From positions 33,968 through 97,967 of the forward strand of contig NZ_JFHN01000056.1 of the NCBI RefSeq assembly GCF_000590885.1: a DNA stretch of 64,000 nucleotides, in the 5' to 3' direction. Positions 57,452-64,000 of this stretch are shown piece by piece (position 1 is the first letter of the stretch; each line of letters begins with the position of its first letter). The translations under genes and the position numbers were made by a program. Source of the stretch: Erwinia mallotivora. GTDB lineage: Bacteria > Pseudomonadota > Gammaproteobacteria > Enterobacterales > Enterobacteriaceae. Under the pieces are notes generated by a model. The model saw only the letters and a program-made list of their open reading frames with translations. It ran no database searches and was not told the origin of the DNA.

Positions 57452-59518
57452 ATGACTAAATTTCCACCGCTGATACCGGGGGTCAATACCCTGCTGCATG
57501 GTGCGGACTATAACCCTGAGCAATGGGCGCACCTGCCGGGTATTGTCGATGATGACGTGGCGATGATGAAACAGGCCCACTGTAATGTGATGTCGGTTGG
57601 CATCTTCAGCTGGTCAACGCTGGAGCCGGAAGAGGGACGTTACAATTTTGCCTGGCTGGACGCGCTGCTGGACAAGCTGCATGAAAATGGTATTGCGGTG
57701 TTTCTCGCCACCCCCAGCGGCGCACGTCCCGCCTGGATGTCGCAGAAATATCCGCAGGTTCTTCGTGTCGGGCGGGATCGCGTGGCGGCACTGCATGGTG
57801 GGCGTCACAATCACTGCCTGACCTCGCCGGTTTATCGTCAGAAAGTGCAGGCAATCAACCGCCAGCTGGCGGCGCGTTACAGCCATCATTCGGCGGTGAT
57901 TGGCTGGCATATTTCTAATGAATACGGCGGTGAATGTCATTGTGATGGCTGCCAGCAGGCATTTCGTGACTGGTTGCAACGCCGCTATCAGACCCTGGAT
58001 AACCTTAATCAGGCCTGGTGGAGTACCTTCTGGAGCCACACCTACAGCGACTGGTCACAGATTGTTTCGCCTGCGCCGCAGGGTGAAGTCTCCATTCACG
58101 GGCTGAATCTGGACTGGCGGCGCTTTACCACCGACCAGGTGACGGACTTCTGCCGTGAGGAGATAGCGCCGCTGAAGGCCGTCAATCCCCAGCTGCCCGC
58201 CACCACCAATTTTATGGAATATTTCTACGATTACGACTACTGGAAGCTGGCACAGCCGCTCGATTTTATCTCCTGGGACAGCTACCCGATGTGGCATAAC
58301 CAGCAGGATGAAACCACGCTGGCCTGCTACACCGCCATGTATCACGACCTGATGCGCACCCTGAAACAGGGCAGGCCTTTTGTGCTGATGGAGTCAACGC
58401 CGGGTGCCACCAACTGGCAGCCAACCAGCAAGCTGAAAAAACCGGGGATGCATATTCTCTCTTCGTTGCAGGCCGTCGCCCACGGCGCGGACGCGGTGCA
58501 GTATTTTCAGTGGCGAAAAAGTCGTGGTTCGGTAGAGAAGTTTCACGGCGCGGTGGTGGACCACGTCGGACACCTGGATACGCGCACCGGGCGCGAAGTG
58601 ACTGAGCTGGGCCGGATGCTGGCGGCGATGACGCCGGTGACCGGCAGCCGCATTGAGGCGAAGGTGGCGATTATTTTTGACTGGGAAAGCCGCTGGGCGA
58701 TGGATAATGCGCAGGGCCCCCGCAACATCGGTCTGCACTATGAGCGCACGGTTAATGAACATTATCGTGCCTTCTGGGAGCACGGCGTGGCGGTGGATAT
58801 CATTAATGCCGACGTTGATTTCAGCGGTTACAGTCTGGTGATCGCGCCGATGCTGTATATGGTTCGCGAGGGGTTTGCCGCGCGGGTGGCCGCGCATCTG
58901 CATCAGGGCGGCCATTTTGTTGCCACCTACTGGAGCGGCATCGTCAATGAGAGCGACCTCTGCCACCTTGGCGGTTTTCCCGGTCCACTGCGTCCACTGC
59001 TGGGCATCTGGGCGGAGGAGATAGACAGCCTGACCGATGAGCAGTTTAACCGCGTCAGCGCAGTTGACGGCAACAGCCTGGGGCTGAAGGGGACGTACCA
59101 GGCACGCGAACTCTGTGAGCATATTCATCTGGAAGGGGCAACCGCACTGGCGCTGTATCAGGATGATTTTTATAGCGGAATGCCGGCGGTGACGGTTAAT
59201 CAGGTGGGGCAGGGACGCGCCTGGTATATCGCCTCCCGCAACTGCCTGGCGTTTCATCGTGATTTTTACGCTGCGCTGATTGAACAGCTGGCGCTCCCGC
59301 GTGCGCTGGCCGCCGATTTGCCGTCTGGCGTCACCGCCCAGCGGCGAAGTGATGGCGAGCAGGCATTTATTTTCCTGCAAAATTTCAGCGGCCAGCCTTG
59401 CAGTGTGACGCTGCCTGAGGGGCACAGCGACCTGATTACCGGCGAAGTGCTCAGCGGCGAGCTGCCGCTTTCCCCCTGGGGCTGCCGGGTACTCTCCACG
59501 CCACTGTCCTTTACCTGA
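57452..59518 (+). CDS. ganB: Beta-galactosidase GanB (GH42)
   Basis: Cytoplasmic beta-galactosidase that would split imported galactooligosaccharides to galactose. It has 688 residues and no signal peptide. GH42 marks are LLHGADYNPEQW, SVGIFSWSTLEPEEGRYNF, acid/base E157 in WHISNEYGGECHCDGC, with cysteines typical of the family zinc site, and nucleophile E314 in FVLMESTPGATNWQ. The trimerisation and C-terminal beta domains follow. A terminator lies 94 bp downstream. Confidence 0.95.
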   Translation: MTKFPPLIPGVNTLLHGADYNPEQWAHLPGIVDDDVAMMKQAHCNVMSVGIFSWSTLEPEEGRYNFAWLDALLDKLHENGIAVFLATPSGARPAWMSQKYPQVLRVGRDRVAALHGGRHNHCLTSPVYRQKVQAINRQLAARYSHHSAVIGWHISNEYGGECHCDGCQQAFRDWLQRRYQTLDNLNQAWWSTFWSHTYSDWSQIVSPAPQGEVSIHGLNLDWRRFTTDQVTDFCREEIAPLKAVNPQLPATTNFMEYFYDYDYWKLAQPLDFISWDSYPMWHNQQDETTLACYTAMYHDLMRTLKQGRPFVLMESTPGATNWQPTSKLKKPGMHILSSLQAVAHGADAVQYFQWRKSRGSVEKFHGAVVDHVGHLDTRTGREVTELGRMLAAMTPVTGSRIEAKVAIIFDWESRWAMDNAQGPRNIGLHYERTVNEHYRAFWEHGVAVDIINADVDFSGYSLVIAPMLYMVREGFAARVAAHLHQGGHFVATYWSGIVNESDLCHLGGFPGPLRPLLGIWAEEIDSLTDEQFNRVSAVDGNSLGLKGTYQARELCEHIHLEGATALALYQDDFYSGMPAVTVNQVGQGRAWYIASRNCLAFHRDFYAALIEQLALPRALAADLPSGVTAQRRSDGEQAFIFLQNFSGQPCSVTLPEGHSDLITGEVLSGELPLSPWGCRVLSTPLSFT

Positions 59519-59612
59519 AGCATACGGCTGTCCCGCAGATGACAGCCTGCGGGTATGGCGATGGTAGCGGATGCTCCCGAACGCCGGGGGCCTCTGGTTG
59601 ATATCCACTCTG

Positions 59613-59635
59613 GCAGGCATATGCCTGCTTTTTTT
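59613..59635 (+). terminator. Terminator or attenuator between ganB and the EIIB gene
   Basis: Perfect palindrome gcaggcatatgcctgc followed by seven Ts, a standard intrinsic terminator. It lies 20 bp before the ATG of the next gene on the same strand, so that gene needs readthrough or its own promoter. Confidence 0.88.
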
Positions 59636-59655
59636 ATCCGTTGGAGGAGAGAAGT

Positions 59656-59973
59656 ATGGTGAGTCTGAAGTCGTTCAGGCATTACATCGACCAACCGGCA
59701 GCGACAGTGTCCTCTGCTGACGAAGAGTTACTGGACCAGCTGCTGTGCTGTTTTGGCGGACGCGATAACATTCAGCGGGTGGATGCCTGTCTGACTCGTC
59801 TGAGGGTGACGGTAAAATCTCTGGCGCTGGTGGACTCAGACGGTCTGCAACAGGCCGGCGCCATTGGGGTGGTGATTCTGGGTCAGGAGGTACATGCCAT
59901 TTTTGGTCTGGCGTCGGATAGCCTGCGGCAGTTACTGGAGGCGCGGTTCTTTCAGGGCAACAAAAAAGGATAA
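59656..59973 (+). CDS. Stand-alone PTS EIIB-like domain (glucose family)
   Basis: A 105-residue protein matching the IIB domain of glucose-family PTS permeases: ELLDQLLCCFGGRDNIQRVD, ACLTRLRVTVKSLALVDSDG, LQQAGAIGVVILGQEVHAIF and GLASDSLRQLLEARF. The phospho-acceptor cysteine is C45 in VDACLTRL. No IIA or IIC domain is encoded nearby. The ATG at 59656 follows a strong ribosome site (ggaggaga). It may have a signalling role linking PTS state to the gan system; that is inference. Its stop codon lies inside the following terminator stem. Confidence 0.85.
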   Translation: MVSLKSFRHYIDQPAATVSSADEELLDQLLCCFGGRDNIQRVDACLTRLRVTVKSLALVDSDGLQQAGAIGVVILGQEVHAIFGLASDSLRQLLEARFFQGNKKG

Positions 59974-59993
59974 CCAGTAACGGTTATCCTTAA
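59966..59993 (+). terminator. Hairpin overlapping the end of the EIIB gene
   Basis: Perfect 10-bp stem aaggataacc / ggttatcctt with a 6-nt loop. It contains the EIIB stop codon. There are only two Ts after it, but As precede it, so on the minus strand it could serve ganL. Confidence 0.7.
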
Positions 59994-60038
59994 GCGTATC
60001 GCGACAACAGGGTCAGACCGGCAGTGGCGGCCTGCTGC

Positions 60039-61301
60039 TTACCACCAGGCCTCCACCTGCACACCGAAGTTCCAGGTATCGTTGCTGGTGTTGTCCTGGA
60101 AACTGTGGCCGTTTTCAGAATCGTTAAGATAAGAGGCGAAAACTCTCAGCTCCGGGCGGGACATAAATTCCGGACCGGCAGCCAGACCCAGCGCCAGGGT
60201 ATATTTCTGCCCCGCCTGCTTGTAGTCGCTGCCATCCCTGTTTTCATCCTTCTGCCAGAAACTCCCCACCTCGCCAATCCCCCTGACATAGTTGGTGAAC
60301 TGATACTGCGCGCGTCCCACCAGAGAGAGTAAGGTACTCTTTGCCGTCTCTGCGGTGACGTCATCTGCCGACCCCCAGGTAAAGACCTGATTAAATGACA
60401 GCTTGTCAGTGACCGGTAACAGGCCGGTATTGATCACGCGGTAGCCGGTGGCGCTGGTGGTGTCATGCCACATGTCATACCAGCCGCCACCCTGCGAGAT
60501 CATATTCTGTGCCAGCCCTTTGTCGGCATACTGCAACACCAGTTTCTGGTAACCCCCCCACATATCCTGACTGATTTCACTGGTGAGCATCACGCCATTG
60601 TCAGCATCATACAGCCCGCCATACTCTTTCTGCTGCCGGGTGGGATTCGGCATGGCATAGTCAACGCCAAACTCGGTCCAGGCACCGTTCCAGGGTTTCC
60701 ATCCGGCATAGCGCAGATCGAGGTAGTTGATATTAACGTCGTTATCGCCATTTACCCGATAATCCAGATCGTTGGCATCACCGCGGATCCACGCCAGCGA
60801 GACGGCACCAGGACCCAGGGTATAGTTTTCGATACCGGCACCCGAACCAGAAATGTTCCAGTATTTGGTATCGATAATGTGCAGGTCATGGCGCTGGTAA
60901 TAACGTTTACCTCCCCAGATCACTGCGTTTTTATCACCGGGCACCAGCCCTTTAATCTGGAGATTCAGCTGACGCAGACCGAACTGCGCATCATCGCCAA
61001 AGGTGGTTTCATTATCGTTGGAGCCATCGGAGAACATGCTGACCATGGTATCCACGTAGAAGCTGACATCATCTTTTTTGTATACTTCGCTGCCCAGCTC
61101 CACTTCGCCATAGGTGTCAGCTTCATTGCCGAGACGACCCAGTTTATTTTTTTGCCACTCTTCCATGCCACCATCACGCGATACCCCAACCCCGCCGCGC
61201 AGATAGCCGTGGAAGTCGATGTTATCAATGGCAGCATACAGGGCGGGTGAGGTCAGTGCTGTGGCAAGCGCCACAGCGGCAGTGCGTAGCCTGGTGTTCA
61301 T
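60039..61301 (-). CDS. ganL: Maltoporin-like outer-membrane porin (GanL)
   Basis: LamB-family sugar porin for galactan oligomers, 420 residues from the ATG at 61301. The signal peptide ends near SPALYAA before IDNIDFHGYLRGGVGVS. LamB-like features are GRLGNEADTYGEVELGSEVY, DTMVSMFSDGSND, FGLRQLNLQIKGLVPGDKNA, VIWGGKRYYQRHDLHIIDTK, YWNISGSGAGIEN, and the terminal Trp typical of outer-membrane barrels (FGVQVEAWW). It is divergent from ganR. A 16-bp site shared with ganEF lies 17 bp upstream. Confidence 0.93.
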   Translation of the reverse strand: MNTRLRTAAVALATALTSPALYAAIDNIDFHGYLRGGVGVSRDGGMEEWQKNKLGRLGNEADTYGEVELGSEVYKKDDVSFYVDTMVSMFSDGSNDNETTFGDDAQFGLRQLNLQIKGLVPGDKNAVIWGGKRYYQRHDLHIIDTKYWNISGSGAGIENYTLGPGAVSLAWIRGDANDLDYRVNGDNDVNINYLDLRYAGWKPWNGAWTEFGVDYAMPNPTRQQKEYGGLYDADNGVMLTSEISQDMWGGYQKLVLQYADKGLAQNMISQGGGWYDMWHDTTSATGYRVINTGLLPVTDKLSFNQVFTWGSADDVTAETAKSTLLSLVGRAQYQFTNYVRGIGEVGSFWQKDENRDGSDYKQAGQKYTLALGLAAGPEFMSRPELRVFASYLNDSENGHSFQDNTSNDTWNFGVQVEAWW

Positions 61302-61317
61302 ACTCTCTCCTGAAATT

Positions 61318-61333
61318 TGTAATACGTTCACAT
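61318..61333. promoter_or_regulatory. Putative GanR operator upstream of ganL
   Basis: tgtaatacgttcacat differs at one base from the site before ganEF (52754-52769). The repeated occurrence at two gan genes supports a shared regulator. Confidence 0.7.
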
Positions 61334-61424
61334 AACGGAGGTAGTAAACGGCTTGCTGTTGTGGGCTGGCAATCGAATTGTCAAAGCTGTGTGATTTAGT
61401 GCAAATAAATCAGCCATAATTGTA

Positions 61425-61452
61425 ACGATTGGTGATAGCGATCACCAATCGT
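61425..61452. promoter_or_regulatory. 28-bp perfect inverted repeat upstream of ganR (CRP-like)
   Basis: Arms acgattggtgat / atcaccaatcgt flank agcg. The core GGTGA-tagcga-TCACC is a symmetric variant of the CRP site (8 of 10 positions). It lies about 112 bp before ganR and 124 bp before ganL, so it could activate ganL or be bound by GanR. Confidence 0.65.
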
Positions 61453-61564
61453 GAAATGTGAACGTCTGACTTTTTTCAATGTTATAGTGCAATTTTATCT
61501 GCCTGAGCGGGTTTGCTTCAGCGCTGTGATACAATTTTGCCAACTGATAACAGGGACACGAGTG

Positions 61565-62635
61565 ATGAAATCAAAAAGTGCCACCCTGGAAGATGTCGCC
61601 CGCCATGCGGGGGTGTCATACCAGACGGTTTCCAGAGTGTTAAACAAGTCGGCGAACGTTTCGCAGGCGACGCGGCACAAGGTGGAAGAGGCGATTGAAG
61701 CCTTACGCTATGTGCCAAACCGACTGGCTCAGCAACTGGTGGGCAAGCAGAGCACCACGCTGGGACTGGTCACCACCTCGCTGGCATTACATGCGCCTTC
61801 ACAGGTGGCTGCGGCGATTAAGCATTACGCCAATGCAGCCAGCTATCAGGTGCTGATTGCGATGATCGGTGAGAACGTCAAACAAAGTTTGCAGGACTCA
61901 CTTAATGAGCTGAAATCGCAACTGGTGGACAAGGTGATCATTAACGTGCCGCTGGAGAGCGAGGATGCTGAACGTATCGTGGAAGAGAACCAGGATATTT
62001 TGTGTCTGTTCCTTGATGTGGACCCTTACAGCTCGGTGTTTAACGTTTCGTTTAATCCCGCTGATGGCACCCGTGCCAGCGTGAAATATCTCTGGGAGCA
62101 GGGGCACCGTGAGTTTGCTCTGTTGGCCGGACCAGAAGGCTCAGTTTCTGCCCGTCTGCGTCTGAAAAGCTGGCTGGAGACGCTGGAAAGTTACCGCCTG
62201 CAGCCGGTCAATATTTGTCATGGCAACTGGGATGCGCAGAGTGGTTACAGTGGCGCATTGCAGCTGCTGCGTGAAACGCCCAACTTCACGGCACTGTTGG
62301 TGGGTAACGATCAGATGGCATTAGGGGTATTGAGCGCGTTTCATCAGCAGGGGGTGGCCGTACCGGGGCAAATTTCGGTAATCGGTTACGATGATACTTA
62401 TGAGAGCGCGTTTTTTTATCCTGCACTGACCACCGTCTCGCTCGATCTTAATTTGCAGGGCAAAGAGGCGGTTGAGCGTATTCTGCACGCAGATGAGCAG
62501 GAGACGGGACATTCATCATCAATCCTGCCCGCCCGACTGGTGGTAAGGAATTCCACCGCAGCAATGGGGGAGCAACGTCTGGATTTAAGCCAGATCGCCG
62601 AACAGCTACGTTTGCTTGCCGGACGGCTGGGGTGA
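61565..62635 (+). CDS. ganR: LacI-family regulator GanR
   Basis: Repressor of the galactan genes by context, 356 residues from the ATG at 61565. The LacI helix-turn-helix opens the protein: TLEDVARHAGVSYQTVSRVL, NKSANVSQATRHKVEEAIEA and LRYVPNRLAQQLVGKQ. The periplasmic-binding-like effector domain contains ALLVGNDQMALGVLSAFHQQ and ISVIGYDDTYESAFFYPALT. The frame is open 38 codons upstream but lacks similarity. It is divergent from ganL; the inducer is probably a galactobiose-type sugar. Confidence 0.92.
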   Translation: MKSKSATLEDVARHAGVSYQTVSRVLNKSANVSQATRHKVEEAIEALRYVPNRLAQQLVGKQSTTLGLVTTSLALHAPSQVAAAIKHYANAASYQVLIAMIGENVKQSLQDSLNELKSQLVDKVIINVPLESEDAERIVEENQDILCLFLDVDPYSSVFNVSFNPADGTRASVKYLWEQGHREFALLAGPEGSVSARLRLKSWLETLESYRLQPVNICHGNWDAQSGYSGALQLLRETPNFTALLVGNDQMALGVLSAFHQQGVAVPGQISVIGYDDTYESAFFYPALTTVSLDLNLQGKEAVERILHADEQETGHSSSILPARLVVRNSTAAMGEQRLDLSQIAEQLRLLAGRLG

Positions 62636-62951
62636 CGTAAAGTCATCTCTTTAATGTCGCTGACTGTAAATTTCGTCAGGTGAAAAGTCAGCAGCACTTA
62701 ACAGGAGAGGGGAGGCCGCTTAGGGATATCGGGGCTTGCCGCCTGATCAATTCATCCGACCAGATTGATTCTGCGCAGTTTTGCGGCTCAGGCCGCATGA
62801 CGGTGAACCGGTTTCACGTCATTCTTTTAACTCTCTGATGCTCATCCATTTTCCCGGCAAAGGGACATGCCTCTCGTGATTTCTCACGTCATAATCCTGA
62901 TTATAGCTTTACACCTGTATAGCATGTGACCTATATTATTAAGGAGGATTT
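62636..62951. other. ganR-higB intergenic region with terminator and promoter
   Basis: Gap of 316 bp. A 10-bp stem with one bulge (atgacggtgaa / ttcacgtcat, 62797-62822) followed by tctttt may end ganR. A sigma-70-like promoter for higB follows: TTTACA at 62908-62913 and TATATT at 62932-62937, 18 bp apart. No other gene is seen. Confidence 0.6.
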
Positions 62952-63305
62952 GTGTGGGCGATTAAAACAACGGATACCTTTGATAACTGGTTCTCGTCAC
63001 TGAATGACAGCGATCGGGCCTGTGTACTGGCTGCCCTGATTGTTTTGAGGGAGAAGGGACCCGGCTTATCAAGACCTTACGCTGACACGCTACATGGTTC
63101 GCGGTTCAGCAACATGAAAGAGTTGCGCATTCAAAGCCGCGGCGACCCGATACGCGCGTTTTTCGCTTTTGACCTAAACCGCCGGGGCATCCTGCTCTGT
63201 GCCGGTAATAAGGTGGGTAATGAAAAACGTTTCTACCGTGAGATGATCCCGCTTGCTGACAGGGAATTTACTCACTGGCTTAACATGTTAAACAACAAGG
63301 AGTAG
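62952..63305 (+). CDS. higB: HigB/RelE-superfamily toxin
   Basis: Predicted ribosome-dependent mRNA interferase of the phage-Gp49/HigB-like family, 117 residues. Typical marks are VWAIKTTDTFDNWFSSLNDS, LHGSRFSNMKELRIQSRGDP, IRAFFAFDLNRRGILLCAGN and KRFYREMIPLADREFTHWL. The start is GTG at 62952, behind aaggagg with 4-nt spacing. It is placed before the antitoxin gene (4-bp gap), the higBA order. Confidence 0.9.
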   Translation: MWAIKTTDTFDNWFSSLNDSDRACVLAALIVLREKGPGLSRPYADTLHGSRFSNMKELRIQSRGDPIRAFFAFDLNRRGILLCAGNKVGNEKRFYREMIPLADREFTHWLNMLNNKE

Positions 63306-63309
63306 CGCG

Positions 63310-63612
63310 ATGGGCAGAACCCTGGAACAGCTTATTGCCGATGAAAAACCGGAAGTCGTCGCTGACGCTCAGACAACAGCCACGGAGATTCTGCTTAATA
63401 TTCACCTCGCCGAGCTGCGCGAAAAAGTGCAAAAAACGCAGGTTGAAATGGCGCAGTCGCTGGGGATCAGGCAGCCCACCGTTGCTGCGATGGAAAAACC
63501 CGGTCGCGACCTGAAACTTTCCACCCTGAAACGTTACGTTGAGGCGGCGGGAGGACGATTGCGTGTGGATGTTGAACTGCCTGATGGTTCTCACTTCGGC
63601 TTTGCGCTGTGA
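63310..63612 (+). CDS. higA: HigA-type XRE antitoxin
   Basis: Antitoxin of 100 residues with a helix-turn-helix (LNIHLAELREKVQKTQVEMA, QSLGIRQPTVAAMEKPGRDL, KLSTLKRYVEAAGGRLRVDV). It should bind and neutralise the upstream HigB-like toxin and repress the shared promoter. It sits 4 bp after the toxin gene. The C-terminal strand-rich end (VELPDGSHFGFAL) is usual for this subgroup. Confidence 0.9.
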   Translation: MGRTLEQLIADEKPEVVADAQTTATEILLNIHLAELREKVQKTQVEMAQSLGIRQPTVAAMEKPGRDLKLSTLKRYVEAAGGRLRVDVELPDGSHFGFAL

Positions 63613-63682
63613 GTGTTGCCGGGCATGAGGCGAGAAATTACCTTCTCCTGATTGCAGGGAATATCGCTGTCGCAAAAGCAAA

Positions 63683-63710
63683 AAACCAGATGTCCGAAGA
63701 CATCTGGTTT
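63683..63710 (-). terminator. Terminator downstream of tRNA-Asn
   Basis: Perfect 12-bp stem aaaccagatgtc / gacatctggttt with loop cgaa. On the minus strand it follows the tRNA by 9 bp and runs into Ts. Confidence 0.92.
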
Positions 63711-63719
63711 CTCTAAATC

Positions 63720-63795
63720 TGGCTCCTCTGACTGGACTCGAACCAGTGACATACGGATTAACAGTCCGCCGTTCTACCGACTGAACTACAGAGGA
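63720..63795 (-). tRNA. asn tRNA: tRNA-Asn (anticodon GTT)
   Basis: A 76-nt sequence on the minus strand beginning tcctctgtagttcagtcggt and ending in an encoded CCA. It folds as a full cloverleaf with anticodon loop ctgttaa (GTT) and T-loop ggttcgagtcc. It appears identical to the enterobacterial tRNA-Asn as recalled. Confidence 0.98.
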
Positions 63796-63964
63796 ATTGT
63801 TTCAACGGAGCGCATGTTATCTGCCACTCCTGACATTGTCAAAGGCGTTATGCAGCTTTCAGCTGCGTTTGCTGGCAAAAACAGCAATTTGCTGATTTTC
63901 TCCGCCCTTCGAATAAAATAACGGCGCTGGAGTGGGTTAACGGGTGGCAGCATCTGCATCATTT

Positions 63965-64000
63965 CCCAAACCCAAACCCAAACCCAAACCCAAACCCAAA
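63965..64000. repeat. CCCAAA hexanucleotide tandem array, cut by window end
   Basis: Six perfect copies of CCCAAA (36 bp) reach the last base of the window, so the true length is unknown. The complementary strand is (TTTGGG)n, which could form G-quadruplexes. No gene is visible around it inside the window. Confidence 0.95.

Noticed and set aside
58394..59620. 408-codon open frame antisense to ganB
   Set aside because: It is a shadow of GC-rich codon use in ganB, a clear GH42 gene; it has no similarity, ribosome site or context.
63965..64000. Repeat array as a CRISPR
   Set aside because: The copies are contiguous hexamers without spacers and no cas genes are present.

Overview
The window looks like the chromosome of a motile, plant-associated member of the Enterobacterales, most likely Erwiniaceae (Pantoea/Erwinia). 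The basis is protein-level resemblance and gene order recalled from E. coli. The block opgC-opgGH-yceK-msyB-lpxL-trhO-yceI-yceJ-solA-bssS-dinI-pyrC-yceB-rimJ-yceH-mviM-murJ-flg keeps the enterobacterial order. It lacks mdtG, yceO, grxB and mdtH, which sit in this block in E. coli, and it does not continue into rne/rluC after flgL. The species is an inference; no 16S gene or species marker is present.

Layout. 1-18908 is the conserved core: periplasmic glucan synthesis (opgC partial, opgG, opgH), small lipoproteins, lipid A acylation (lpxL), tRNA U34 hydroxylation (trhO), SOS modulation (dinI with a LexA box), pyrimidine synthesis (pyrC) and lipid II flipping (murJ). 19039-20832 is an AT-rich accessory gene coding for a metallophosphoesterase fused to two duplicated ricin-like repeats. 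It is inserted between murJ and flgN. 21525-33135 is a complete flgN-M-A / flgB-to-L flagellar cluster with recognisable sigma-28 promoters before flgM and flgK.

33.2-40.9 kb is an AT-rich accessory region. It holds a LysR regulator broken by one in-frame TGA, then a large signal-peptide-less chitinase (GH18, CBM, internal AA10/LPMO-like domain, two FnIII, CBM). A lambda-S-like holin and a GH24 lysozyme follow, an arrangement resembling the holin/peptidoglycan-hydrolase (type 10) secretion route. A relic of a C-P lyase operon comes next: a Pho-box-like site, a phnF that has lost its DNA-binding domain, and an orphan phnH. 40.9-45.2 kb holds a TetR / FAD oxidase / GT8 set and unrecognised genes.

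45.3-62.6 kb is carbohydrate catabolism. A GH31 glycosidase plus an ExuT-like transporter run divergently from uxuA-uxuR. A galactan system follows: ganK, a fused ganE-ganF, ganG, ganA (GH53), ganB (GH42), an orphan EIIB-like PTS domain, porin ganL and the LacI-type regulator ganR. Galactan oligomers would enter by the porin, be trimmed by GanA in the periplasm, imported by GanEFG-K and hydrolysed by GanB. The last 1.1 kb holds a HigB/HigA-type toxin-antitoxin pair, tRNA-Asn, and a CCCAAA hexamer array that runs off the window.

The most interesting items are the chitinase/holin/lysozyme cassette with its internal LPMO-like domain, the ganE-ganF fusion with a preserved internal start, the decayed phn locus, the LysR nonsense codon and the metallophosphoesterase-lectin gene.
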